This document shows positions 1 through 8,769 of a stretch of 64,000 nt of DNA, piece by piece (position 1 is the first letter of the stretch; each line of letters opens with the position of its first letter). The notes under the pieces are model-generated. The model searched no databases and was not told the DNA's origin. It was given only the letters and a program-made list of their open reading frames with translations. The position numbers and the translations under genes were made by a program. The stretch is from Sphingomonas sabuli (GTDB taxonomy: Bacteria; Pseudomonadota; Alphaproteobacteria; Sphingomonadales; Sphingomonadaceae), in contig NZ_CP060697.1 of the NCBI RefSeq assembly GCF_014352855.1, positions 1,488,001 through 1,552,000 on the forward strand. The letters are read 5' to 3'.

Positions 1-258
1 GCCTTGAGCCAAACCGTGCCGGCGACCGCCCCGACCGCGGTGTTCGCGAAGGTCCCGCCCGGTGACTATGCGGTATCCGTGTTCCATGACGAAAACGGCA
101 ATCGCAAGCTCGACACGATGGTCGCCATACCGCGCGAAGGCTTCGGCTTTTCGCGCAATCCCAAGCTTCGCTTCGGCCCGCCGCGGTTCAAGGCTGTTGT
201 CGTTCATATCGGTCCGGGATCCGACCACGTCCCGATCCGAATGCAATATCTCCTTTAG
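1..258 (+). CDS. DUF2141 domain protein, C-terminal part (cut by window start)
   Basis: The frame is open from base 1 and stops at 258, so only the last 85 or so residues are present and the true start lies to the left. The visible part has the features of the DUF2141 family: a VPPGDYAVSVFHDENGN-type stretch, then a segment with G-F-G-F-S-R-N followed by P-R-F. Family members are small secreted or periplasmic proteins of unknown function. The gene converges on the GH97 gene, with 27 bases between the two stop codons. Nothing here ties it to the sugar locus. Confidence 0.7.
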   Translation, partial: ALSQTVPATAPTAVFAKVPPGDYAVSVFHDENGNRKLDTMVAIPREGFGFSRNPKLRFGPPRFKAVVVHIGPGSDHVPIRMQYLL

Positions 259-285
259 ACGCCCCCGCGTGCGGCGATGGCCGGG

Positions 286-2388
286 TCAGCAGCCCTTGCC
301 GGGCGCCAGCCGCATCGCTGCCCCGCCGCCCGAAGCCAGGAACAGGTCCAGCCGATCCCCCTTCCGCACGGTCCGGCTGTCGTAGGCAATCTTGTGCCGG
401 GCTTCGGTAAGATAAGTGGAATCGGGCGCGTCCTTGTAGATCGTGGCGCAATAGGTCTTGCCGGGATCGAGGAAGCCGAAATCCAGGTTCAGCGTGCGCG
501 CGGTCGCGTCGTTGACGCCGCCGGCGTACCAATCCTGGCTGTTGCGGTCCTTGCGCGCGAACATAGCATATTCGCCGATCGCGCCGGCAATCAGGTGACT
601 CTCGCTCCAGTCGGCCGGGACCTTGGAGATGAATTCCAGTTCGCGCGGATGAGCCTCCAAGTTCTCGATGAAGTCGGCAGCCATCTGAATCGGCGAATAG
701 ATGGTGACGTAGAGGCCCAGCTGCTTGGCCAGCGTCGAGGCAAGCGGATTGCCGTTGCTGCCGACCAGGCTGAGCACGCCCGGGGTGAAATCCATCGGTC
801 CTGACAACATGCGCGTGTAGACGAGGTTGGCCTCGTGGTTGGGCGGATTCCCGAACGGCTCCCAGCTATTATATTCCATGCCGCGCGCACCTTCGCGCGC
901 CACCCAATTGGGATAGGTGCGGCGCAGGCCCGTGTCCTTGACCGGTTCGTGCGGATTGACCGCGACCTTATACTTGGCGGCGGTCTTCACGACGTCGAGA
1001 TGATGGCGCACCTGCCGCTGGCCGTCATGATATTCCATCCGGACCTCACCTGGCCGGTCGCCCGGCGCGATGATCCCGCCGAGGTCGGCAACATATCCGG
1101 TCTTGGTCACGTCGATGCCAAGCGCCGCATTCTGCGCGAAAGCGGCGTCCAGCTGGCGTTCGTAGACCGCAATGTTGCCACCCGTTTCGTGGTGGCCGAT
1201 CAGGTGCACGCCCTTGGACTTGGCATAGGCCGCCAGCCCGCGCAGGTCGAAATCGGGCACGGCCTCGGTAAAGCTGAACTCCTCCCCGGTGCCGAACCAG
1301 TCGCCGTTCCAGCCCTTGTTCCAGCCTTCGACCAGGACGCCGCGAAAGCCGTGGCGCGCGGCGAAGTCGATGTAATCCCGGGTCCGCGCCGTCGTCGCGC
1401 CGTGGGTCGGCCCTTCGGCCCACGACCATTTGCCGGAAATCATGCCCCACCAGATGCCGACATATTTGGCCGGCTTGAACCAGCTCACATCGCCCAACTT
1501 GTTCGGCTCGTTGAGATTGAGTTCGAGGTCGCTTTCGACCAGCTGCGGCAGCGTGTCCGCAATGCGGATCGTCCGCCACGGCGTGTTGAACGGCGCGGTC
1601 CGCGTCACCCGCGGCCCTTCGCTCGACGGCGCCAGCGTGGTGCGGAACCGCCCGCCGCCATACCCTTTCAGCCAATAGCCTGAATAATCGACCAGCGCGG
1701 CTTCGTGGATCGACACATAGGGACCGCCGGCCAGTTGCATCGTCACTGGCGTATGCACCGTGGGCACCGCGGCAATCGGCGTCTTCTGGTAAAGCTGCTC
1801 GTAGCGGTTCCACTCCCCGCCCGGGATCCACCAGGCATTGCCTTCGGGCGGCAGCACGAACTCCGTCAATTCGTCGGCGATATTGACCGTTTTCAGGCTG
1901 GCCTGGTCGGGAAATTCGTAACGGAAGCCGACCCCGTCATCGAACAACCGGAAGCGCACCGCGATGCGGCGCTGGCCGGGCTCGTCGCGGCGAAATCGGA
2001 CCAGCAATTCATTGTGCCGGTCGGTGACGAACCGGCGCTCGCCCCACGGTTGTTCCCAGCGGCTGTCGGCGCTCTTCGTCTCGGCGCCTTCAAACCGCAT
2101 CTTGCGATACAAGGCATATTGGTCGGTCAGATTGAAACCCAGTCGCGAGGGCTCAACCACTGCTTTGCCCGCGCGCTTGACCGCGTAAAGCATGTGGCCG
2201 TCATTGTCGGTGGTGATCTGAAGTACCGTCCGGCCATCGGGCGATGCGGCGCTAGCCAACACGGCGCCCGGTTGCGTCGCCTGCGCCAGCAATGGGGCGT
2301 CGCCTGGCGCGGGATCCTGTGCGGCCATTGCCGGCCCCGACAGGCCGGACGTCGCGACGACCGTAAGCAGTGCCGCCATTGCTTTCAT
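286..2388 (-). CDS. Glycoside hydrolase family 97 (alpha-glucosidase/alpha-galactosidase type), secreted
   Basis: Predicted 700-residue periplasmic exo-alpha-glycosidase of the SusB type. The start at 2388 is preferred over the longer open frame because GGAGGTGA lies just upstream and the product then begins with a signal peptide (MKAMAALL... ending GPAMAA). An N-terminal beta-sandwich precedes a (beta/alpha)8 barrel. Candidate catalytic glutamates are E401 (HHETGG), E481 (NPHEPV) and E505 (ARGMEYNSW). The 24-residue spacing of the last two matches that between the base and acid glutamates of inverting SusB, as I recall it. This favours an inverting alpha-glucosidase over the retaining Asp-nucleophile branch. 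It is divergent from a GPH sugar transporter, with a LacI operator-like palindrome 45 bases upstream. The exact substrate is not readable from sequence. Confidence 0.88.
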   Translation of the reverse strand: MKAMAALLTVVATSGLSGPAMAAQDPAPGDAPLLAQATQPGAVLASAASPDGRTVLQITTDNDGHMLYAVKRAGKAVVEPSRLGFNLTDQYALYRKMRFEGAETKSADSRWEQPWGERRFVTDRHNELLVRFRRDEPGQRRIAVRFRLFDDGVGFRYEFPDQASLKTVNIADELTEFVLPPEGNAWWIPGGEWNRYEQLYQKTPIAAVPTVHTPVTMQLAGGPYVSIHEAALVDYSGYWLKGYGGGRFRTTLAPSSEGPRVTRTAPFNTPWRTIRIADTLPQLVESDLELNLNEPNKLGDVSWFKPAKYVGIWWGMISGKWSWAEGPTHGATTARTRDYIDFAARHGFRGVLVEGWNKGWNGDWFGTGEEFSFTEAVPDFDLRGLAAYAKSKGVHLIGHHETGGNIAVYERQLDAAFAQNAALGIDVTKTGYVADLGGIIAPGDRPGEVRMEYHDGQRQVRHHLDVVKTAAKYKVAVNPHEPVKDTGLRRTYPNWVAREGARGMEYNSWEPFGNPPNHEANLVYTRMLSGPMDFTPGVLSLVGSNGNPLASTLAKQLGLYVTIYSPIQMAADFIENLEAHPRELEFISKVPADWSESHLIAGAIGEYAMFARKDRNSQDWYAGGVNDATARTLNLDFGFLDPGKTYCATIYKDAPDSTYLTEARHKIAYDSRTVRKGDRLDLFLASGGGAAMRLAPGKGC

Positions 2389-2432
2389 TTTCACCTCCGC
2401 AAGCCCGATCTGGACAATCATTCTTGCCAGCG

Positions 2433-2446
2433 TGAAAGCGGTTACA
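2433..2446. promoter_or_regulatory. Degenerate LacI-type operator between GH97 and the GPH transporter
   Basis: TGAAAGCGGTTACA matches 12 of 14 positions of the perfect palindrome TGTAACCGGTTACA found at 6250 and 14373. It sits 45 bases upstream of the GH97 start and about 90 bases upstream of the divergent GPH transporter start, so it could act on either gene. That the local LacI protein binds it is an inference. Confidence 0.55.
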
Positions 2447-2536
2447 GCGAGAGTCAATTCGGTGCCGCGAAGGAGAAATCCGATTCCGCGAAAGACCGCC
2501 TAGGCAAGGCTGCCCCCGACGCTTTATCCCGGTCAG

Positions 2537-3898
2537 ATGCAGCCCCCCGCTTCTGCCGCGCCGGCTCGTCCAGGCCGCCCGCAACTCCTCCTGTTCGCGT
2601 TCGGGGACTTCGCCTTCAATCTTTACTGGCAGAGCGTGATGCTCTTCCTGCTATATTATTACACCGACGCCATCGGCCTTCCGATCCACGTCGCCGCGAC
2701 CATCTACCTGATCGCATCGGTGTGGGACGGGATCGCCAACTTCCTCGCTGGGATGATCATCGACCGCCGTGCCGACCGCATCAATTTCGGCCGGCTGATC
2801 GCGGTCGGTGCAATTCCCATCGGCCTGTGCTTCATCCTCACTTACTTTCCGCCGCCCACCATCGGCTTGTGGGGCGTTGCGCTCGTGCTTGGCGCGCACA
2901 TCCTGTTCCGCACCGCTTATGCCGGGTTGAACGTGCCCTATCTGGCGATGTCGGCGCGGATCAGCGCGCACCCGCACGACCGGTCGTTCGTCGCCGGCGC
3001 CCGGATGATGTTCGGTACCGCTGCAGCGGTCGTCGTCGCGCTCGCGACCGTCCAGCTCGGCGCCGCGATCACCGGGTCGAGCGGGGCGCGCGCGTTTTTC
3101 GGTGCTGCGCTCGTTTTCGCCTCGCTAGGCGCCGTCATCCTGATCGTCGTCGGCCTTGCCTATCGCGATGCCGTCCGCCCGCCGCCGCCCGGTCAGGGCT
3201 GGGGAACGACATTGACCGCACTGGCCCGCAACCGCGCTTTCGTCGCCCTCAACATCGCGACGATGGCGATGATCGTTGCCGTCACCGTGCTCGGCAAATC
3301 GGTGCTCTATTATTTCAAATATCTGCTCAACGATCCCGCCGCCGGCCAGCTCGCGCTCGCGGCGATGGGAATTGTCAGCGGCATCGCCATTCCGTTATGG
3401 ATGCTGATCGGACGGCGCATCGGGCTGCGCCGGCTGTGGCTGGTGGCGACAGGCTTCGGCATGGCCGGACTGACCTTCTTCGCCGCGGTCGAGCTGCGCA
3501 CGCCAATTGGCATGCAGACATTCCTGGTCGGGATGCAGGTCGTCATCGTCGGCCTCAACTTCGTGTTCTGGAGCCTGCTGCCCAACACCATCGAATATGG
3601 CGAGCGCACCACCGGCGTGCACGTCGAGGGCGCGGTGTTCGGTGTCGCCGCGCTGCTGCAACGGATCGCGATCGGCATCGCCACCGCCATCCTCGGCTAC
3701 GGCTTCGCGTCGGCGGGCTATGTGCCGAACGTCCAGCAGAGTGCGGAAACGCTGCACGGCATGCGGCTGACCGCCGCGCTGGTGCCGCTCGCGTTTCTGG
3801 CTGTGTCTTATGTCGCGATGCTATTCTGCCCGATCGGCCGACGCACCGCCGCCAATCCGGACGACGAGCAGGCGATGCGGGAGATTGCGCCGATCTAG
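2537..3898 (+). CDS. GPH-family sugar:cation symporter (MFS)
   Basis: A 453-residue inner-membrane protein with about 12 hydrophobic segments. It resembles the glycoside-pentoside-hexuronide:cation symporter family (MelB/XylP-like): an N-terminal FGDFAFNLYWQSVMLFLLYY segment, then a D-G-x-x-N-F-L-x-G loop (IASVWDGIANFLAGMIIDR), and NTIEYGERTTG in the second half, as expected for this family. It would import the mono- or oligosaccharides released by the surrounding hydrolases. Transcription is divergent from GH97. The gene overlaps the end of the convergent GH3 gene by 4 bases. No strong ribosome binding site is visible before the ATG. Confidence 0.87.
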   Translation: MQPPASAAPARPGRPQLLLFAFGDFAFNLYWQSVMLFLLYYYTDAIGLPIHVAATIYLIASVWDGIANFLAGMIIDRRADRINFGRLIAVGAIPIGLCFILTYFPPPTIGLWGVALVLGAHILFRTAYAGLNVPYLAMSARISAHPHDRSFVAGARMMFGTAAAVVVALATVQLGAAITGSSGARAFFGAALVFASLGAVILIVVGLAYRDAVRPPPPGQGWGTTLTALARNRAFVALNIATMAMIVAVTVLGKSVLYYFKYLLNDPAAGQLALAAMGIVSGIAIPLWMLIGRRIGLRRLWLVATGFGMAGLTFFAAVELRTPIGMQTFLVGMQVVIVGLNFVFWSLLPNTIEYGERTTGVHVEGAVFGVAALLQRIAIGIATAILGYGFASAGYVPNVQQSAETLHGMRLTAALVPLAFLAVSYVAMLFCPIGRRTAANPDDEQAMREIAPI

Positions 3899-6186
3899 GC
3901 GGTCAGTTCGAACTGCCCGCTGACGCCCGGGCTTTCGGCGGACGGCGCGATGAACACGTCGAACAGGCCGGGTTCGACCATCGGCTTGTCCTCCGGCCCG
4001 ATGAACGACAGGTCGCGGCTGTTGATGGTGAATTCGACCACCTCCGACTGGCCCGGGGCAAGCGTAATCTTGCGATAGGCCTTCAGTTCGCGGACCGGGC
4101 GGGTGACGCTTGCGGTACGGTCGTGGACGTAAAGCTGCACGACCTCCTGCGCCGCGCGTCGGCCGGTATTGCTGATCCGCGCCGCGACCTTGACGGTCCC
4201 GCCCATCGGCACCGACGGGGCGCTAAGGCGGAAATCCGAATAGCCGATCCGGCCGTAGGTCAGGCCATGGCCGAACGGGTATAGCGCCTCATTAAGAATG
4301 CCGCGGAAATGCGCCTTATACTCGTCCGGCTCGGGCTTGCGATTGGGCCGGCCGGTGCGCTTGTGCGCGTAATAATAAGGCTGCTGGCCGCTTTCCTGCG
4401 GGAAGCTGATCGGCAGCCGCCCCGACGGGCTTTCGACGCCGAACAGGATGTCGGCGATGGCAGTGCCGGTTTCGGTGCCGAGGAACCAGGTGACGAGGAT
4501 GGCCGGAGCATCGCGCACCGCCCCGCTGAGCGCCAGCGCGCGGCCGTTCTTGAGCACGACGACGGTCGGCTTGCCGAGCTTGGCGATGGCTTCGGCCAGT
4601 TCCTGTTGCGGCGCCGGGACGACAATGTCGGTCCGCGACTGCGCTTCGCCAGACATGTTCTGCGCTTCGCCGATGGCGAGCACGACGATGTCCGCGCGTC
4701 GGGCGACGTCAAGCGCGGCGGCGATGCCGCCGTCGAGCGGCTTTTCGACGCCCGAACCTTCCGCGGCAATGACCGACGCCGGATTGGCGACCGCGGCCTT
4801 CATGCCAGTCAGCAAGTCGACCGCCTTTTCATCGTCGCCATAGACGCACCACGGCCCAATAAGGTCGTGCTGGCCGCTTGCGAACGGACCGATGACGGCA
4901 ATGGTCTTGCCCGACCGCGGCAACGGCAGCAGGTCGCCGTCGTTCTTCAACAGGACGATCGACTTGCGCCCCGCTTCGCGCGCGAGGGCGCGGGTCGCTG
5001 GCAGCATCGAGCGCGCCATTTCTCGCTTGGGATCGATCCGGCCGAACGGATTGTCGAACAGGCCGAGCATCGATTTCAGCGTGAGCACGCGGCGCACCGA
5101 TTCATCGAGCCGCGCCACTGGCACCGCGCCGTCGCGGACCAGCCCGGGCAGGAAGTCGCGATAGAGCCCGCTCTGCATGCTCATGTCGACGCCGGCAAGG
5201 AAAGCTAGGCGCGCCGCGTCCCGCTTGTCCTTGGCAAAGCCGTGTTCGATCATTTCCTCGTCGCCGGTATAGTCCGACACCACGAAACCTTCGAACCCCC
5301 ATTCGCCGCGCAACACGTCCTGCATCAGCCAGCGATTGGCCGTCGCGGGGATTCCGGAAATCTCGTTGAACGAGGCCATTACCGACAGCGCGCCGGCGTC
5401 GATCGCCGTGCGGTACGGTGGCAGATACACTTCGCGCAGCGTGCGTTCGGAAATGTCGACCGTATTGTAGTCGAGGCCGGCTTCCGCCGCGCCATAAGCG
5501 GCGAAATGTTTGACGCAGGCGAGCATGTGCCGGTCGGATTTCAGGCTGGTGCCCTGGAAACCGTGGACCCGCGCGGCAGCGAACAAATTGCCCAGCAACA
5601 CGTCTTCGCCGCCGCCTTCGACGCCGCGGCCCCAGCGCTGGTCGCGGGCGACGTCGACCATCGGCGCGAAATTCCAGTCGATGCCCGCGCCGGCCGCTTC
5701 GAACGCCGCGGCTTCGGCAGTGCGCCGCGCCAGATCCGGTTCGAAGCTGGCGACTTCGGCCAGCGGCACCGGAAAGATGGTGCGGTGGCCGTGGATAATG
5801 TCGGCCGCGAAGATCAGCGGAATGCGCATGCGCGATTCGCGCACTGCCGCTTCCTGCATGATGCGCGACATGACCGCGCCGTTGCCGTTGAAGACGCCGG
5901 TCAGGCGACCTTGCCGCGCTTCCGCTACCTGCTGGTCGAAATTGGCCCCGGCGCCGGCGGGGTTGAGCGAGGCCGCCTTGGTACCGCCCCAGGCCGAAGC
6001 CATCAGGCTGAGCTGCCCCGCTTTTTCTTCCAGCGTCATGCGCGAGATCAACGCATCGACCATCGGCGGGACCGGCGCCTTGGCGGCGATTTCGGCAAGA
6101 GCGCGAACCGGACTGACCAGCCAGGCGGCGACCGCGCCGCCCCCGATCAGCGCCGCACGACGAGATATCTTCAATCGACCTTCCAT
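3895..6186 (-). CDS. Glycoside hydrolase family 3 beta-glucosidase (BglX-like), Tat-exported
   Basis: A 763-residue enzyme beginning with a twin-arginine signal (KISRRAALIGGGAVAAWL), so it is likely folded before export. It has the full GH3 layout: N-terminal (beta/alpha)8 barrel, alpha/beta sandwich and C-terminal FnIII-like domain (VVQLYVHD...). The nucleophile is predicted as D305 in GFVVSDYTGDEE. The sugar-binding KSDRHMLACVKHFAAYG segment is present. The ATG at 6186 was chosen over an in-frame ATG 48 bases upstream because it places the Tat motif at the N-terminus. GH3 enzymes of this type release glucose from beta-linked gluco-oligosaccharides. Next to the GH144-type enzyme it may act on beta-1,2-linked products. 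A perfect LacI palindrome lies 64 bases upstream, between it and lacI. Confidence 0.92.
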   Translation of the reverse strand: MEGRLKISRRAALIGGGAVAAWLVSPVRALAEIAAKAPVPPMVDALISRMTLEEKAGQLSLMASAWGGTKAASLNPAGAGANFDQQVAEARQGRLTGVFNGNGAVMSRIMQEAAVRESRMRIPLIFAADIIHGHRTIFPVPLAEVASFEPDLARRTAEAAAFEAAGAGIDWNFAPMVDVARDQRWGRGVEGGGEDVLLGNLFAAARVHGFQGTSLKSDRHMLACVKHFAAYGAAEAGLDYNTVDISERTLREVYLPPYRTAIDAGALSVMASFNEISGIPATANRWLMQDVLRGEWGFEGFVVSDYTGDEEMIEHGFAKDKRDAARLAFLAGVDMSMQSGLYRDFLPGLVRDGAVPVARLDESVRRVLTLKSMLGLFDNPFGRIDPKREMARSMLPATRALAREAGRKSIVLLKNDGDLLPLPRSGKTIAVIGPFASGQHDLIGPWCVYGDDEKAVDLLTGMKAAVANPASVIAAEGSGVEKPLDGGIAAALDVARRADIVVLAIGEAQNMSGEAQSRTDIVVPAPQQELAEAIAKLGKPTVVVLKNGRALALSGAVRDAPAILVTWFLGTETGTAIADILFGVESPSGRLPISFPQESGQQPYYYAHKRTGRPNRKPEPDEYKAHFRGILNEALYPFGHGLTYGRIGYSDFRLSAPSVPMGGTVKVAARISNTGRRAAQEVVQLYVHDRTASVTRPVRELKAYRKITLAPGQSEVVEFTINSRDLSFIGPEDKPMVEPGLFDVFIAPSAESPGVSGQFELTA

Positions 6187-6249
6187 GTCCCCCAGCCTCA
6201 TGGATTCGCGGAGTGGCAACGCTGCCCTTTCCATCCGCCCCGGTCAATG

Positions 6250-6263
6250 TGTAACCGGTTACA
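6250..6263. promoter_or_regulatory. Perfect 14-bp LacI-type operator between GH3 and lacI
   Basis: TGTAACCGGTTACA is a perfect palindrome with a central CG, as is typical of LacI/GalR-family operators. It lies 64 bases upstream of the GH3 start and 84 bases upstream of the lacI start. It could therefore repress both divergent units, including autoregulation of lacI. The same 14-mer recurs upstream of the TonB receptor at 14373. Confidence 0.75.
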
Positions 6264-6346
6264 AATTTTACTCGCGACTCGCTTTTCGGGACGTTTCCGG
6301 CGCTTCCGGCGATGGCGTTGGCGGGCCGGTTGGAATAAGGTTTTGC

Positions 6347-7336
6347 ATGGCCAACGTCACCATTCGCGATGTCGCCCGGCAAGCCGAAGTATCGGTTGCC
6401 AGCGTGTCGCGCGTGATCAACGGTGGCGACAGCGTCAGCGACGCGGTGCGCGACCGCGTCAACGGCGCCATTTCCAGCCTTGGCTATGTCCCTCATGCGG
6501 GCGCGCGCAGCCTCAGCCTTGCGCGGACCAACGCCATCGGCGTGATGCTGCCCGCGGTGCACGGCGAGTTCTTTTCCGAGATCGTCCGCGGCATGGACCA
6601 GGAAGCGTCGCGCCACGGCTACCTGCTGCTGCTCAGCAACCTGCCCGCCGGCAGCCGGCAGGCGCAGGATGCGCTCAACGCGATGCGCGGGCGGGTCGAC
6701 GGCATGGTCATGATGGCGCCGCACCTTGACGCCAAGGAACTGAGCGAGACGTTGCCGCCGCGCATGGCGACGGTGCTGATCAACAGCCGTTCGCAGTCGG
6801 GCGCGGTCGGCGCGATCCATATCGACAACGCCCATGGCGCGACGCTCATCGTCGACCACCTTGTCGCGCAAGGTCGCCGGTCGATCGTCCATATCGCCGG
6901 TCCGCACGACAACGTCGACGCGCAGGAACGGCTGGCGGCCTACAGAACGGCCATCGCCCGCCACGGCCTTGAACCGATCGTGGTGCAGGGCGACTTCCTG
7001 ATCGAATCCGGCGGCACTGCCTTGGCGAAGGTCTTGCGCGACGGCACCAAGTTCGACGCCGTCTTCGCGGCCAACGACAATATGGCGATCGGCGCGTTCG
7101 AGGCGCTTAAGGCCGCCGGGATCAGCGTCCCGTCGCAGGTCGCGGTGACCGGCTTCGACGACATTCCGCTGGCCCAGCACCTTGGCATCACCACGGTGCG
7201 CGTGCGCATTTCCGAAATCGGCGAACGCGCGCTGTCGATGCTTTTCGCGACGCTCGCAGGCGGCGGCGATCACGAAGACGAATATCATCGGCCGGAATTG
7301 GTGATCCGTTCAACCACGATGGAGCATTCGGCATGA
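6347..7336 (+). CDS. LacI-family transcriptional regulator of the glycan locus
   Basis: A 329-residue repressor. The N-terminal helix-turn-helix reads TIRDVARQAEVSVASVSRV and is followed by the hinge helix around GYVPHAGARSLS. The rest is a periplasmic-binding-protein-like sensor (FFSEIVRGMDQEA, VFAANDNMAIGAF, VTGFDDIPLAQHL). The ATG at 6347 puts the HTH at the extreme N-terminus; the longer upstream open frame is antisense to GH3. The stop overlaps the next start by ATGA, so it is co-transcribed with the GH144-type gene. The effector is probably a sugar released by the locus. The perfect palindrome upstream and its copies make this the likely local regulator. Confidence 0.92.
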   Translation: MANVTIRDVARQAEVSVASVSRVINGGDSVSDAVRDRVNGAISSLGYVPHAGARSLSLARTNAIGVMLPAVHGEFFSEIVRGMDQEASRHGYLLLLSNLPAGSRQAQDALNAMRGRVDGMVMMAPHLDAKELSETLPPRMATVLINSRSQSGAVGAIHIDNAHGATLIVDHLVAQGRRSIVHIAGPHDNVDAQERLAAYRTAIARHGLEPIVVQGDFLIESGGTALAKVLRDGTKFDAVFAANDNMAIGAFEALKAAGISVPSQVAVTGFDDIPLAQHLGITTVRVRISEIGERALSMLFATLAGGGDHEDEYHRPELVIRSTTMEHSA

Positions 7337-8769
7337 CACCAGCGCTCAACCGGCGCGCGCTGCTTGGCGGAATGACCACGGCCGCGGCCGCTGCGTCATG
7401 GGGCTGCGCGACGCGCCCGCTGACACCCGGGGCCGGCACGGGACGGACGCTGCCTGCGTTCTACGAGGATATCGAGCGGCGCACCTTCAACTGGTTCTGG
7501 GAAACCACCAATCGCAGCAACGGTCTGGTCCCGGACCGCTGGCCGACCCCGTCCTTTTCGAGCATCGCGGCGATCGGTTTCGGGCTGACCGCTTATGGCA
7601 TCGGCGTGCATCGCGGCTGGGTCACGCGCGAAGCAGCGCGGGACCTGACGCTGACCACCCTGCGGACCCTGTGGACACTGCCGCAGGGACCGGCGGCGAC
7701 TGGCGTCGCCGGACATTCCGGATTCTTCTATCACTTCCTGCACATGGACAGCGGGCTGCGTTACAAGCAGACCGAATTATCCAGCGTCGACACGTCGCTG
7801 TTGCTGATGGGCGTGCTGTTCGCCGGCGCATTTTTCGATCGCGACGACCCGGCCGAAGCGCAGATCCGAAAGCTTGCCGACGACCTCTATGCCCGCGCCG
7901 ACTGGTCGGTTTTCTCAAGCGATGGCCGGCGCGGCATATCGATGGGCTGGCACCCGGAAACCGGGCTCATCGAACGTAATTGGGACGGGTATAACGAAGG
8001 AATGCTGGTTCACGTGCTGGCGCTCGGTTCGCCACGCTTCCCGGCCCCGGACGACAGCTGGGCCAACTGGATCCGGCCGATCCCCAATTTCTGGCGCGGT
8101 GCGGGTCCGACGCGGCGGATCGCGTTCGCGCCGCTGTTCGGACACCAGTACAGCCATATTTGGATCGACTTTCGCGGCATCCGCGACGCCGTCACGCGAG
8201 AGGCCGGCTTCGACTATTTCGAGAACAGCCGCCGCGCGACTTACGGCAACCGCGCCTATTGCGCGGCCAATCCGATGGGATGGCGCGACTATTCGAAGGA
8301 CCTGTGGGGCCTGACCGCCTGCGACGGGCCTGGCGGCTTCACGCTCGAGGTCGACGGACGGCAGCGCAAATTCTACGGCTATGCCGCGCGCGGACCGGTC
8401 GGCGAGCCGGACGGGCTGGACGACGGCACCATTGCCCCGACCGCTGCGCTGGGGTCTCTGCCCTTCGCGCCGGAGATCGTCATTCCGTGCGCCGAGGCGC
8501 TTCGAAGGCGGCCTGGCCTATACCGACATTACGGTTTTGCCGACAGCTTCAACCCCACGCTGACCCACGTCCCGCAGCCGCTCGACACTGGCTCGGTCCA
8601 TCCCTCGAACGGCTGGATCGCGACTGACTACCTGGGCATCGACCAAGGCCCGATCCTGTTGCAGGCGGCCAATTACCGCGACGATTTCGTCTGGAGCGTG
8701 ATGAGGCGCGTGCCGGCCATCCGCCGCGGACTTCAGCGCGCGGGATTCAGCGGCGGCTGGCTGGGCTGA
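7333..8769 (+). CDS. Glucoamylase-family (PF10091) / GH144-type endo-beta-1,2-glucanase-like enzyme
   Basis: A 478-residue protein. It starts with two arginines and a hydrophobic stretch ending in a cysteine (SWGCATRP), consistent with an exported, possibly lipid-anchored enzyme. The body carries recognisable blocks of the glycoamylase-like family: TELSSVDTSLLLMGVLFAG, RRGISMGWHPETGLIERNWD, FGHQYSHIWIDFRGI, ENSRRATYGNRAY and WGLTACDGPGG. Characterised members include GH144 beta-1,2-glucanases and sophorose-releasing enzymes, and a GH3 partner is often encoded nearby, as here. It is translationally coupled to lacI (ATGA overlap) and converges with GH43 with no gap. Substrate assignment is by family only. 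Confidence 0.85.
   Translation: MTPALNRRALLGGMTTAAAAASWGCATRPLTPGAGTGRTLPAFYEDIERRTFNWFWETTNRSNGLVPDRWPTPSFSSIAAIGFGLTAYGIGVHRGWVTREAARDLTLTTLRTLWTLPQGPAATGVAGHSGFFYHFLHMDSGLRYKQTELSSVDTSLLLMGVLFAGAFFDRDDPAEAQIRKLADDLYARADWSVFSSDGRRGISMGWHPETGLIERNWDGYNEGMLVHVLALGSPRFPAPDDSWANWIRPIPNFWRGAGPTRRIAFAPLFGHQYSHIWIDFRGIRDAVTREAGFDYFENSRRATYGNRAYCAANPMGWRDYSKDLWGLTACDGPGGFTLEVDGRQRKFYGYAARGPVGEPDGLDDGTIAPTAALGSLPFAPEIVIPCAEALRRRPGLYRHYGFADSFNPTLTHVPQPLDTGSVHPSNGWIATDYLGIDQGPILLQAANYRDDFVWSVMRRVPAIRRGLQRAGFSGGWLG

Noticed and set aside
2389-2457. Longer GH97 N-terminus starting at 2457
   Set aside because: It would contain the operator in coding sequence and hide the signal peptide. The ATG at 2388 has a strong ribosome binding site.
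1705-4284. Very long open frame on the + strand antisense to GH97 and in a shifted frame over the transporter
   Set aside because: It is low in hydrophobic order and very rich in Arg, and overlaps two well-recognised genes. Such frames are usual in high-GC DNA.
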